Assembly (NCBI GenBank): GCA_032718565.1
Contig: JAVGVS010000019.1
Coordinates: 3,522,544-3,586,543 of the forward strand
Length of the DNA stretch: 64,000 nucleotides
Direction of reading: 5' to 3'
DNA from: Distichodus sexfasciatus
Taxonomy: Eukaryota; Chordata; Actinopteri; Characiformes; Distichodontidae
Positions 40,201 through 51,752 of the stretch are shown in pieces. Each line of letters opens with the position of its first letter. The stretch's first letter is position 1. The notes beneath the pieces are model-generated. The model was not told the origin of the DNA, did not search any database, and saw only the letters and a program-made list of their open reading frames with translations. The position numbers and the translations under genes were made by a program.

Positions 40201-43200
40201 GATGAAATCAGTTAGCCAAACCCTTACATGTCAGACTAAAAGTTGAGCACAATGTTTCCATTTACAGCATTAACATTTACTGCATTTTCCAGAGCATTGC
40301 ACAACTGCCAGATAAGTTAAACGCACAAAAGAAACCTGAGAAAGAAAAGTTAGTAAAAAAGAAAAGATAGATCGTCAGACGACGCTGGAAGACGAGAAGG
40401 TTCTCAGCAGTTCGGGCATTTAGGAGACGCTCTCATCCAGAGTGACTTCTCTTTCCTGATAACAGGGACAGTCTTCCTGACTTAACTTCAGTTTAAGGGT
40501 CTTGCTCAGTAACCCAGTGGTAGTAATGATGGAGGTAGGATTTGAGCCCACCACCTCTTGGTCCAGGGTGGGGGTAGGGGGCTTCCTACCACTAGACCAC
40601 CACCACAAGTAAATATAATATTAAAATCCAGGGTTAAAGAGATAATGTTCTAAAAGCAGGGATGGGATTCAGCAATATTCCTTACATAAAAGTTACCTTT
40701 AAATGTTACTGCGGACACACATTTAAGCCTTATTTTGGGGCATGTGTGTGACTGCCCTGACCTGATTCTATAACATTACCATCCTCTACCCATCTATACT
40801 CTTTTGTGATTCTGGATTATAAGGATAGAGTGAGTTTTTAACCCCCGCAAGGTGTAACACCAGAGCCATGTGCCAGATCAGGAAGGCTTCCTCTGCAGGC
40901 CTAGTTTTGGACTGAAACTGAAAGTTTCCGACACCTTAAAGAATCTGATCGTGCAGTCTATTTAAGTCTTTGTAAACGGTGCTGCTAAACTATTACCACA
41001 ATGATCTGAGGGGAAAAGGGAACTGATTTTTTTCCATTGTGAAAGCATGACATCAGGGATGGAGAAATTTACTCCTACTTGCGGTCTGGCTTCTCTTGCA
41101 GAAAAAAGGGAGAAAAGCTCATAGTTCGATGACAAATTACGAAGGAGGGATAGCTAATTTGGGCTCATGCTTACAGATATTAGAGGTCTTTTTAATGGGC
41201 TCTTCGCATCTAAGGGAAAGTGAGTTATTTTTTGTCATTGTGAAGACAGCACAGCACACTAGTGTTAATTTCGTCAGACGAGACGAGACGAAATGTGCTC
41301 TTCAGCGACCCTCTTTCCCACGACTAAGACGAGACGATGACGAGACTGCACCAGTGTTCTAAAAATAATGACTAAGACTGTGTTAATGTGCCTTATTGTT
41401 TACGAATAAAAACAAGACTAAAATGTTTTGCATGAAATAAAAATGAAACAAAAACTCCCTCCTCATTTTCGTCTACACAAGAGCCAACCAGAACCCCTGT
41501 CATGTGTTTGTGCCAGCAGTTTGTCTATGTCGTGTTCCTGTGCCCCTCTGGCCGCAAAACTGCATGCAACTACTTGTGCCAGAGGTTATTATTACATTTA
41601 ATCAATATTTTAGCGGCAAAAATCATCTCTGAAGTAAAAAATAAAATAGACTAAAATGTTTTAACGAAAACTTGACTAAAATACCTTCAGTTTTCGTGAC
41701 TAAATCTGACTAAGACTAATAAGAAACTTTGACACAAGACTAAGACTAAGACTAAATTAAAAAATGGGCGACAAAATTAACACTACAGCACACAGTGCAC
41801 CACAACAAAATGTGAGCTCTGCATTTGACCCATCCGAGAAGGACCAGCTAACAAGGCCAGTGCCTGGGGAGCAGTGCTTGGAGATGGTACCTTGCTCATG
41901 AGCACCTCAGTGGTAACTTTATCGGTCTGGGATTTGAACCGGCAACCTTCTGATCACAGGGCGGACGCCCAACCGTTGTGCCTCCAACTGCCCTGAAGAG
42001 CTGTTGTACTTCAGAATTGAGGTACAAAATGGTCCAATAAGATTTCAGCAAGTACAGTAATGTTTTTAAGTCTGTACAGTGATTTTTGAGAACCAATTAA
42101 GCAATAATCTTCAAAACTGGTTTACTTGATATTCTTAGTAAATAAAAACATATTAAACACAGAAAGGAAACGTCTGTTTTTTGTTGTCCTATACAATAAT
42201 AACACAGTTATCCCAATTTGCTTTTAGACCTTTTGAAAACCAAAAATAATGCTTATGTTTACCAGTAAGAAGACTATTGTATCCCACTTCTGATGTGGTT
42301 AAGCTAGTGGGACTCATTAAAAAGGCTGTCATTAGCACACAGTTACTGGTGACGGCATTAGTGTCTGGCTAATTAAAATCTCCTTTCCCCTTTTCAGTGT
42401 TAAAAACAGACATATATACAGACATTCAGTTTAGTTACATTAAAAGATTATGTTTCTTGTGGTAATAAACTGTTTAAGGTAGCAGTGTTATTAACATGAA
42501 CTTTAATGTGTTTGAGGTTGCTCTCGCTGATATGTATTCATATCATTTCGCAGTTTCAAGGCACAAGACAAAACATTCAGGGAGCCTTTATGATAAGTTC
42601 GATGAGGGAACAGGTTTGTTGAAATTCCTAAGTTAAAGTCAAAGGTGGCACAACAAAGCTGTAGCCATTGAAATCAACAGTCATTACAATGAAGTTAAGC
42701 TGGTTTAGAGCATATGCAAGAATCCTGTAATACTTCCAAGATGATCAATACATTAGTAACGAGAGTGCTTTCACCTCACCATGCAGATTTTATACGACAC
42801 ATTTGTTGGTCACCTCAGTGCATTAGCATCATATTTCTGATAACAATCTTTGTCTTTTTCTACAAAACTCCAACTTCACATAAATAGTGCTGAGATAAGA
42901 AAATATAAAACTAGAAAATAGGGGAAGGAAATGTCTACTTTGCAAAATTTAATTTAAGCACATGTTTTGCACACTATAGAGAAATCTGTAATATACATGT
43001 CATTGTTTATACCAATTTGGAATTTTAAAATTTAAGTTTGGACTCTCCCCAAAAAGCAGAGGTTGATAAAAGAATATTGTGTACGTAATAATGGAAAAAG
43101 AAAACAACCCCACCAACAAACAAATATATTTTCATTTATCTGCAACATAACTATAAAAAGCACCAAACACACAATGCAAAAGACTTTTTTAATATATAAG

Positions 43201-43459
43201 TGATCCAGGTGAACAAAGTATTTCAATACTTAAATAGTTTTAGCTATAGCATCATTTTATCCTAATTAAAATGTATATGTACGGACTTCATTATTTAAAT
43301 TAGTGTTGATTTTTGAGACCCTAAACATCTTGGATTTCCAATCTCATTCATTATTCATACTTAATATTATCCTGTAAATAGTATTTAAAAAATAGCTATA
43401 AAGAATAAAATAAATCCAAAACGTGTGTGGACGGGCCTTACCGGGTCACAGTCTGCCAT
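34293..43459 (-). CDS. tmprss13: TMPRSS13-type type II transmembrane serine protease, 12 coding exons, 505 aa
   Basis: Membrane-anchored trypsin-like protease. Exons in transcript order: 43459-43442, 40192-40021, 39859-39749, 38298-38134, 37209-37083, 36960-36865, 36725-36682, 35810-35648, 35407-35229, 35099-35001, 34886-34744, 34493-34293. Phases agree throughout and the sum is 1518 nt. A proline-rich cytosolic tail (PPPPYYSV) leads to a basic and cysteine-rich RRRKKCCSCSGC (about 67-78) and a membrane helix (82-99). Then come an LDL-receptor class A-like module (109-155), an SRCR domain (about 157-245) and a protease domain with activation site R254/IIGG. The triad is His295 (TAAHC), Asp345 (YDIALL) and Ser442 (GDSGGP). 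Asp436 gives arginine/lysine specificity. CAGDLQGGKDSCQ, RWYLAGVTSWG and NKPGVYSKVT resemble TMPRSS13 more than TMPRSS2, and synteny agrees. The donor of the His exon (GA/GTCAGT) is weak and is placed by phase. Human TMPRSS13 has a longer, repeat-rich tail. Confidence 0.93.
36118..36220. mobile_element. Small hairpin MITE in a tmprss13 intron
   Basis: Left GGTGCGTTTTCCAAAAAGCA and the reverse complement of the right end GGTGTGTTTCCCAAAAGCAT form 22-bp inverted ends around two copies of TTAGCAACTAACATAG. No clear target duplication. Non-coding. Confidence 0.55.
38581..38705 (-). repeat. SINE family B, reverse tail fragment
   Basis: Starts with the ATTC tetranucleotide tail and then CATTATCTGAACCGCTGAAT, CGTTGTGGGAGGACCGGAGC and GCAGGCGCAAGGCGGGGACC. 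This is the 3' part of the family seen whole at 52345-54808. It lies in a tmprss13 intron. Confidence 0.65.
40410..40610 (-). repeat. V-SINE-like element, reverse copy
   Basis: Contains GCATTTAGGAGACGCTCTCA and TCCAGAGTGACT, the reverse of the V-SINE 3' signature, and ends in a tRNA-like head that reads GGTGGTGGTCTAGTGGTAGG on the minus strand. In a tmprss13 intron. Confidence 0.65.
41218..42000 (-). repeat. SINE family A, reverse copy split by a transposon
   Basis: The SINE tail lies at 41218-41259 and its body and tRNA-like head at 41786-42000. The two parts join cleanly once the hAT-like insertion and one copy of the 8-bp duplication are ignored, so the SINE was there first. In the first large tmprss13 intron. 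Confidence 0.8.
41260..41785. mobile_element. hAT-like non-autonomous transposon, 526 bp, nested in a SINE
   Basis: Ends TAGTGTTAATTTCGTC and GACAAAATTAACACTA are inverted repeats, flanked by perfect CAGCACAC duplications at 41252-41259 and 41786-41793. The interior is rich in GACTAAGACTAA and GACGAGACGA words and has no open frame of note. Confidence 0.9.
42001..43441. other. tmprss13 intron 1, remaining part
   Basis: AT-rich intronic sequence between the first two coding exons of tmprss13. Nothing further recognised. Confidence 0.6.
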
Positions 43460-46380
43460 CAGAGAGGTGGAGAAGGTGGACGTGAGTGTGGACGTAAAGG
43501 TGGCTCCTCTCCACCGTCCCAATGGTACAATGAGCGCAGAGGTACAATGAACGTCTCTGCGATGTCTAGGCCTCTTCTCTATTTCCCCACAGACAGGTGG
43601 AACTACCCCTTCTCCATCGCTCCCTTCTTCCCTCCCTCCCTCCTCTTCTCACTTTCTCATTCTTTTCTCTACATGGCGGGGATAAGCACCACGTGTCATT
43701 GTCACACTTGCCAGACCTGTTTCCCAGCGACCGCTTCAGGCTGTTGGTTCATCTCTACTGGAGCTCAAATAACAGCAAGCGTGAAACGCTCTCACACTGA
43801 AAATAGTCAGCAAATAGAAGAGCGTAACTCAGCAGAGGTGTGGGCTCAGGCCTGCTTGTTTGTTTGTGAGACGATTAAACAGAGGCTGACCCTTAATCGG
43901 CGTTAATTGAGGTCCAATTTGTTATATAGTGTTAAAATAAACACTGCACTATTAGATATGCATTGTAATTTGTTGATATACATTTAACAATGTGCATCTA
44001 TTAAGTAGATATGTTAAATAAGTAGATTGTGAGTATGAATGGACTAAGACCGCTTTCTTTATCTACACAGCTGGTATTTATCCTTCGAAATTTTAACTTT
44101 GAATGTGTGAACGATCTGAAGAATCACACCCGCCTCTAACTAACTCATGAAAATGGTGAAAATAAGCAGCGATAAAACTGATCAAGAGAAGTTATATCCA
44201 GTATTTTCATGAGTGGTAAAGTGGTAGCTATAATGTGGCCAGACACTCTTTTATTTTTTAAAGCATTTCAAAGTGTTTTAACAAAGTTCAAAAAGAATAA
44301 CTCCACATGCAAATTTATGTGTAAATATAGAATTGAAGAGGCGACATGGTGCCGCAGTGGTTAACGCTGCCGCCTCACAGCGAGAAGGTCATGGGTTTGG
44401 TCAAGTGATTATTAACCCCTCAGCTCTAACACTACACAACTATTAAAAATAATACAGACTGGGAGTTAACATTTACTGACCGGTGCATATTTTACCTTTA
44501 AATTGATTATGGGAGTTTAAACTTTGTGTGCATGTTTTATGTGTATTTAATTGGAATATATGGTTCATGAAACTAAAACAAATTGACTAAGACAAATTGA
44601 GTTTTTTAAGTATATACTGTTTAAGTATATAAATTTTTTCTTAAATGCTGATTACTTTTTATGGAAATGTGGATAAAAAAACAACTTAAGATGTGTTTTA
44701 AATCCTTGACCAACATCATCAGCTACATGTGTACAACATCTAACAAATGAGCATTCTAAATCTTATGCTGGTCTTTGTTTCTCCCCCTTTTTATAACCTT
44801 CACAGACATAATACAACAAAAACAAAGAGAAAAAGATTATATGTACACACTCATGTGTATCTCTAACAAGAGTCGCTAACATAGTAATGCAGCAAAACAA
44901 TCACACTGCCTAGAAACTGGAGTATAAAGCCACAAAACTGGAACATGACCTGGAACGTGACCTGAGTCAAAATTCTTACCTTAGGCTGGCATGGAAAGAA
45001 ACAGCATAAGTGTATTATGAGAGATCAAGCCACACTGGCTAGGTAATAAATACAAAGAATGTAAGTTGACAAGTTTTAAATCAACACAAATAATTCCAAA
45101 ACATGGGTGTGTGTTGGTTTTTTGCCGTGTCATAGATTCTTACTTGCTTGTGAACTAGAAAGAAAGTCCAGATCATACTTCACCATTTCACCTTCACATC
45201 CTTCATGTACAGCAACATGGGACAGAATACCCATTTATTTTATTTAGCACAAAGGTCTTAATTGGAGACGTAATTTTATGTGAAAACCAAAACCTTCTTT
45301 AATTTTTATAGTGTGAGAAGCTTCACGATTTCAACGCAGACATTTTTACAAATCCGCTCCATAATTCAATGAACAAAAACTATGCAACATTAATTCATAA
45401 TTAATGAAGAGAAATAGTAAAATACATAATTTCAAATATAATTATTATATATAATAATATAATTTATTCAGTGCTAACTTAATTTACTCACAAACAAAGA
45501 AGGAATGTGTAAGCTGAGAGCTCTTCTGGTCCAACCCATACTTCTATTATTCTAATTTGTTCTGAATTGAACAAAGCGTCATGTACGCCAACGTTTTATT
45601 GTCCTCACAGGTTTCGGTCAAATGCAAACTTAAAACCTGACCACTTGAATGCTTACTCAGATCCTTTCACTTATAATGTTCATAGACTAAATAAGTGCAT
45701 TACAATCCAAAACCAATCTACCAAAACCAGATTAAACGTTTTACTTTTCCTCTATTGTGTTGCTTATCGGTTTCTGGTTGAATTATGGATTTTTAAACCA
45801 ATGAAATGTGATAAGTTAATAGTTTAATAAGTTGTCTCATATATTTATAATGTCATCTTTTTTTTACACTTTCAAAATGACTAAAATCTGTAAAGAATTA
45901 TAGTCGCAATGCAGTAGCCTGATTGACCACTAGAGGGTGCTTTTATAGTGTACAGTAAGATTAAGCAACGGCTCAGAGGCAGAAACTCTGGACTAAATTA
46001 CTAACAGGATTGTGGATGTCCCCATAGGACAGAGATGCAAACATTTTTATTTATTTATTTATTTATTTAATGATGTACGCTGAACATTTTCATAATTAAA
46101 CACAAACAACCCCCAGCCACAGGCCACAGCTTTAGTGGTGGCAAAAACAAATGAAGTGAAAAGCTCACTTCCGCTTCCTGTGAACCAACACGAGCCGTGC
46201 ACAGAGGAAGGGTATGTTTTCTGACTCTCACAAGACTGAGCTGCATGTGACAGATGCATAGCTTATGCAAGGTCACAATCGAACAAACTCCAGCTTACAT
46301 TACATCTTTGAGTTCTTGATTCAAGAGATTTTGTGCATTTGATTTCTGTGCTATACTAATAAAAAAAAAGCAAGAAAGTT
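43460..46380. other. Intergenic between tmprss13 and il10ra
   Basis: Probably contains the tmprss13 5' UTR and promoter just above 43460 (transcribed leftward). The pyrimidine/purine-biased stretch at 43600-43670 has no recognisable start signal. A SINE family B head fragment lies at 44341-44405 (GGTTAACGCTGCCGCCTCAC). A TTTA microsatellite sits at about 46048-46069. No exon recognised. Confidence 0.45.
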
Positions 46381-46415
46381 CACACACACAGAGTTGTATA
46401 CCGTCACATGTTTAG

Positions 46416-46419
<4 letters not shown>

Positions 46420-46450
<31 letters not shown>

Positions 46451-46453
46451 CGT

Positions 46454-46486
<33 letters not shown>

Positions 46487-46565
46487 GTAGGATGGAGGGC
46501 AGTTTTTGCACACACACATGCATGTACACACACATGCATTTCAAGTCAAAATAAAAAATCTTATG

Positions 46566-46660
<95 letters not shown>

Positions 46661-46668
46661 TATACACA
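46420..46668. repeat. Compound microsatellite, TG then a long AT run
   Basis: TG repeats at about 46420-46486 are followed by an uninterrupted AT run of about 80 bp at 46571-46651 and by CA repeats. The open frames here (poly Ile-Tyr and poly His-Thr) are artefacts of the repeat. Such a run is prone to assembly-length error. Confidence 0.9.
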
Positions 46669-47030
46669 CACACATGAGAAAACTGATTGCGGAAGAGCAA
46701 AACAGGAACACAGTTTGAGTGTAGGCGAAAGCGAGAGAGCATGACGGAGAGAGCGAGAGAGAAAAAACGTAAGCAGGAAGTCAGGACAGTCATCACATCA
46801 CACTTCTACATTCATATCAGAGCAAGTGAGCAGAGCAGACACAGTTCTGTTTGACCCAGAATAGAGTTGACTGGACTGTGTAAAATGACCACTAGACCTG
46901 GGACAGAACAACATTTTTTATCCTTTTTTTATTTTGTTTTTGTATTTTAGCAGTCAGGTTCTTGCTGTGAGACCCTGGACTGTTGAGTGCTGTTATTTTA
47001 TTGGATGCGATCCTCTTTACTGACACAACT

Positions 47031-47094
47031 ATGGACCTGAGCCCCTGGGTTTGGCGCTATCCTTTCACCATCTTAACACTTCATGCTTGAGCAG
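47031..47094 (+). pseudogene. Candidate il10ra signal-peptide exon with an in-frame TGA
   Basis: An ATG at 47031 opens MDLSPWVWRYPFTILTLHA, which resembles a short signal peptide, and the stretch ends at a good donor (GCAG/GTATGAG) with one base left over. That is exactly the phase needed by the next il10ra exon at 47823. However, codon 20 is TGA, two codons before the junction. Either this is not the real first exon, or the allele or assembly is broken here. No other upstream segment with a hydrophobic start and a phase-1 donor was found. Confidence 0.3.
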
Positions 47095-47174
47095 GTATGA
47101 GGGCAAATATCTCTTTTACCTTTAAAGATTCAGTGTTTGTTGCACTGTTTATTGGGTTAGCAATAAACACTGTT

Positions 47175-47272
47175 ACTGTTTTCTATGTTTTATATATATC
47201 TATATCTATATCTATATATATCTATATCTATATCTATATCTATCTATCTATCTATCTATCTATCTGTCTATC

Positions 47273-47312
<40 letters not shown>
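47175..47312. repeat. TATC/TA microsatellite
   Basis: Degenerate CTATAT, then TATC tetranucleotides at about 47235-47270, then an AT run to 47310. It lies in the presumed first intron of il10ra. Confidence 0.85.
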
Positions 47313-47822
47313 TTAGACATAAATACTATGATTTCCCCTTAATTGTGTTTTTTTTAATATATTTTATTAATGTTATTATTTAGAATGTTTTGCCATGGAT
47401 TGTACAGTTTCTGGAATTCACAGTGATGTAACGGTGGAGGTTCCTTCTGTAACAATGTTACTGTCGTCATTTTCCACTACTGTTCCTCTATGTGCACGTG
47501 CAACATTCTGCAAGACTTGGCGTGATATAGTAACCTCAAACTGAAGATAATATCTCCAGATTTTTGACTGTAGGAAATGTTGGTAAAGAATGTCATAAAA
47601 TATCGTGAAATTGGGAAAATCAGTGAAACAATCTCTGTTATCTTATGTCAGTAAAACGGGTCAATCATCTTGTTATGAAATTTGCACCTTAAAATGTTTG
47701 TTTAATTGATGTACTGTGTTAGAGGTTTGTAAAAAAAAAAAAGCAACAACAACCCAATAATCCCAACTTCTAAAATATGACTATGGTTCAACAATTGAAA
47801 CTTGTTTTCTTCCGTGTTTCAG

Positions 47823-50674
47823 GTGAGGGAGTGAGACCAGAAAATGTCACTTTGAACATATGGGAGGGAAATGTAACCGTGACCTGGGATCCCCCTAAAA
47901 AAAACACCCTTCATCACACATATACAGTTGAGCTGTCTAAGTAAGAAGACATTATACAAAAAACTGTAGCGAATAACAATAACAGTACTACACTTCTGTA
48001 TATATATAATATATAATATAATAGCCACAGCAAATCATACTGAAATTTGTCTCACTGAAAAAGTGCAGAAACTGACAGACTTACTTAAATTTTCTGTTTT
48101 CCCAGCTATGTTGATTCGTCAAACGAATGGCTCCCTGTGCCGCACTGTCATTTGCAAAAATCTACTACATGTAACATTGGACTCATTGCAGTCGATAAAA
48201 ACTGCAAGGTTCGTATTGGAGTGCTCATGCCTCAAGGCCATTTTTCCTGGAGTGTCAGAAAATCAATAAATGTGAGGAACAGTAAGTATTGGAGAACTTC
48301 TTTCATCTCATGAAATTCCTGATGAATGATACATTGTCTAACACATGCAAATAATCCTCGTTACCTATGTACTAATTTAAACCTGATGTTTCCTTGCGAT
48401 AGGTCAGCTGTTTCCTCCAACCTTCAGTCTGTCCTCTACCCCCTACTCAGTGAAAGTCAAAGTAGACAGGAAACTCGAGCTGGCTAAAAATTATTTTCCC
48501 TTTGACTTGCTCTATACCGTTTATTTGAGGCCGGAGGGGCAGGAAAATCAGGTACATCTTGGCATACACTCTTTACTTTTCATAAATATCCTCCATCCAA
48601 TAATCCTTTCATGTCCAGCTTTCACTTGAGTGGATAACCATCTACAGGTTTTGGCGTAGTGACTCATAATTCATGCATGAAAGGGTTAACAGACACACAG
48701 TGACATGCCATAGAAGTTGAAATGAGACAATTTGTAATGATTTGCTGTTGCTGAGAATCTGCTTACTCTGTTACCTAGACACTGTCAAAGAATGATGAAG
48801 ACAGTGACTCTAAAGACGGTGTGATGACCTTCACCTCGCTGAAGCTCTGGCAGGTTTACTGTGTGCGTGTGCAGGTGGAGAGTAAAAGTACTGATGCCAG
48901 AAACATTTCTACAGAGAGATGCATTCAACTGCCACTAGGTAACGTTTGACATCACAAGTTTACTTATCACACCGTCTGTAAGAAGTGTTGACATAATGTT
49001 TGTGAAACATAAAACTTATTTCATGCAAATGGTTCACCTTTCTGGTCATTTTCCCCTTTCTCTCGCAGATGTAACCCTCATCATCTGCTTTGTCTTTCTG
49101 GGAATCCTGGGGCTTGTGATTCTCCTGACCCTCCTGGTTTGCTGTTTCCTGAGGCGGCCACAAAAACTGCCTGTCGCTTTAGTGAGTCACCCGTGCATTT
49201 ATTTGGTTTCGTCAAAACTAAAAGTCAATGATCACACCAGTTTCTTTAGCTCAAAAAAGAGAACAAAGTATCATCTGAGAAGAAGTAAATCTGACTTGGG
49301 CAAATGTGAAAGCTGGCTTTGCACTTCTTAGAAATCAAACCACTAGAATAGAACATGGGGAAGCTGGGGAATTTCTTTTACAGACATTTGCTCGGCCCCA
49401 TTTGCATGCAGACATGTTGGGAAAAATAACAACACTTTAAATGAGTCTTCACAAGTATATGGTTTATGAATATGGTTAGTAGATTTTCTATAAGCATTCA
49501 GGAAGTTCTAAGTCACAAACTGGCACATCGTTCAACATCGTCATTCCACGTTATCATGACTCAAAATTTTTACCTTACCATATGTTCCATTTGAATGACA
49601 GCTTCCTAATAGTGAGCACAACATTGAGGTATAAAAGGATATAAACAGCAGCTCTATTTCATCTCTAATTGTTGAGCCAGAAATTAGAAACAGCCCTAAT
49701 GGCTAAACTCTAATAAAAGCTTATATAACATAAGTTAACAGCACAGCTGATGAAAGGTCTTTCTGTGTTTTCCCCACCAGAAACCCATTTCGAAGGGATG
49801 GCGTCCCATGAGCGTTGGCTCTGTCACTTTGGAAACAGTCACGGACAAGGGTTGGTTCATCATCAGCAGCCAAAAGTCCAAAGGGGAAAGATTTTGCGAA
49901 TTTACTGAAGATGAGAATGAGAGGAGAGAAAGCTTGGACAGCGGAGTGAGCATGGAGCAGCTGCATCCATCCGACAGCAATGTGAAGACAGACGAACACA
50001 TGGTGGATGTACAGGAAGACAGTGGATGTGGAAGCATGAAGGGATCGGAAGGCTCTGGAAGCATAAGGTCAGCCACAGGAGAGCTGATTCCACCTGACAA
50101 GATAGGTCAGGACCATAGAAGCGAGGGGAGGGAGGATAGCGGTTTGGGACTGAGCCACCATGAGGTGTCTGGATCTCTGGAGGGTGCAGATAGTGGACTG
50201 CTGTCCGAGGTTGTCGTTGGCGACGGGTATCGGAGTCAGAGCCCCTCTAATGTGGATATACAGACTGAAATTCCCGATATGGACTCAAACGTAGCTGCCC
50301 CGTCGTGTGGATACAGATCTGGGCAAGTGACGTGTATGTGTTCAGACCATGAGTACTGCATATGGTGCAAATCTAAGAAAGCTTTGACTGAAAACTGTGA
50401 GACAGTGACTCAAACGCTTACACCTTTTGGACAGCGTCAGAGTGATGACGACAACTCCGTTTCCAGTTATCGGATGAAAAATCTGATCCAGACGGTCAAT
50501 CTTTTAGACACCGTCGACACTCTGTCAGTGTATCCTCCAGATCACATAGACTGCGACGAATCGTCCCAGTTTCTCATGTCCCACCCCCTGCTCTCGCCAA
50601 GTGCAGAGGAGCAAACCTGCATAGCAAACACACTCTCTTTTACACTTGACGATGTGGAACTGACTTTTTCATGA
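47823..50674 (+). CDS. il10ra: Interleukin-10 receptor alpha chain (class II cytokine receptor), 6 exons, signal exon unresolved
   Basis: Ligand-binding IL-10 receptor chain at the cell surface; in other vertebrates it signals by JAK1 and STAT3. Exons are 47823-47940, 48106-48281, 48403-48551, 48779-48938, 49069-49181 and 49781-50674, with compatible phases, giving 536 residues. The extracellular part has two fibronectin III domains: the first includes VTVTWDPP, the second ends VYCVRVQVE and ERCIQLP with the class II disulfide pair. Exon five encodes the membrane helix (IICFVFLGILGLVILLTLLV) and a basic RRPQKLPVAL box. The last exon is the tail, with four DSG motifs (DSGVS, DSGCGS, DSGLGLS, DSGLLS) resembling the beta-TrCP-type DSGxxS motifs of mammalian IL10RA. 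GYRSQ is a YxxQ STAT3-type docking motif. Synteny with human TMPRSS13-IL10RA supports the name. The signal-peptide exon is missing or damaged (see 47031). Confidence 0.93.
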
Positions 50675-51317
50675 GCTGCTTTTGGCGTGACATTTGGCGA
50701 ACACAAGAAGTGTAACAGAAATGAAAAACAGAGGGACTAAAAGCAGATGTTGTGTAGAGCAGTTTCGGTTGGACATTTGGGGACCTTCCCAACATAGTGT
50801 GTCACTGCATACTGTGGGTAAACACACCACAGACAAATGACCAGTGAATGTATTGTTTTGTTTTCAAAAATCATGCTAATTTCAAGCTTGTATAAACACC
50901 CAGTTTTATCAGGAGATCAAAATGGGAGCTGAAGGACTGTACTGTACCCCTATACCATGCAACCAAGTCCATGCCCACAGTGTTAGGTTCGTTTGACCTA
51001 TTTTGTAATTGTTTGATATTTACCAGAAAAACTATGTGTCTGGAGAATTCAACATTGAATTTCAATCTTTCCAGATTATCATTGGCCCTGAAATGAGAGT
51101 GAATTCTAGCGAGCTGGAATTATAGTGGGGCACATTTTAGGATGTCTTTCATCCTACGCTGTCTTTGCTGAAAGTGTTTAACATGATACAAAATAGACAC
51201 AAAATCACAAAGGTACTTGTGCTTTATAATTGCAAAGTTTAGTCTCAACGCATTCCTTCCAAAAAACAAAAAATGACACTAAAAGCCAATCCCCAAAGAA
51301 TGAACTCTTCTACAAGA
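50675..51317 (+). other. il10ra 3' UTR region
   Basis: Follows the il10ra stop codon at 50674. No clear AATAAA was found close by, so the transcript end cannot be placed. No other gene seen. Confidence 0.4.
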
Positions 51318-51625
51318 CAGACCCTCCAGGATTTAGCAATGTTGCCATCGCAACTATTAACACAAATTCAGGCAATCCCCACAAAATTCATCGGAAACTT
51401 TCAATTTTTGACGATTCATGCGGTTCCCCTCATTTGAATTAATTGTTAACGAATAATTATAAAAAGGGGGATATCGACTTTGACTTGCTCCCACAACTTT
51501 ATTGCAACAAAACTCCTAAAAACGCCGCAACTTTTAACACAATTTTTTTTAGAAAGCTGCTGCGAAATCAGGTATTTTAAGCCGCAACAATCTCAAAAAA
51601 GACCCGCGAAATCCTGGAGGGACTG
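51318..51625. mobile_element. Short non-autonomous transposon with CAG(A/T)CCCTCCAGGATTT ends
   Basis: Left CAGACCCTCCAGGATTTAGC and the reverse complement of the right end CAGTCCCTCCAGGATTTCGC match closely. Inner ends share words such as TTGCNNCAAC. A clean target duplication could not be read, because the right end merges into the adjoining 20-bp tandem array. Confidence 0.6.
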
Positions 51626-51720
51626 ACAAGGGTCACATGCGACTGACAAGGGTCACATGCGACTGACAAGGGTCACATGCGACTGACAAGGGTCACATGC
51701 GACTGACAAGGGTCACATGC
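51621..51720. repeat. Minisatellite: five identical 20-bp units
   Basis: GACTGACAAGGGTCACATGC is repeated five times without a single mismatch, followed by a GAGT run to about 51742. The first unit overlaps the right end of the transposon at 51318-51625. Perfect identity implies recent expansion. There are no spacers, so it is not a CRISPR array. Confidence 0.95.
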
Positions 51721-51752
51721 TTGAGTGAGTGAGTGAGTGAGTCAGAATATTT

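Noticed and set aside
34293..43459. Naming the protease tmprss2
   Set aside because: The cytosolic tail is superficially like TMPRSS2, but CAGDLQGGKDSCQ, RWYLAGVTSWG and NKPGVYSKVT together with synteny favour tmprss13.
46394..46796. Long frames of about 115-130 codons on both strands
   Set aside because: They are poly Ile-Tyr, Val-Cys and His-Thr translations of TG and AT microsatellites.
47097..47342. Frame starting MRANISFTFKDSVFVALFIG as the il10ra signal peptide
   Set aside because: It is hydrophobic, but it starts inside a good donor, has no phase-1 donor of its own and runs into a TATC microsatellite.
47455..47522. Frame MLLSSFSTTVPLCARA as an alternative il10ra first exon
   Set aside because: The phase would fit a GTGATA donor, but that donor is weak and the frame is not convincingly a signal peptide.
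49808..50674. A separate 288-codon intronless gene
   Set aside because: It is the last coding exon of il10ra: the acceptor at 49780, phase and motif content all agree.
51621..51720. Five perfect 20-bp repeats as a CRISPR-like array
   Set aside because: The units are contiguous with no spacers, and the host DNA is vertebrate. It is a minisatellite.
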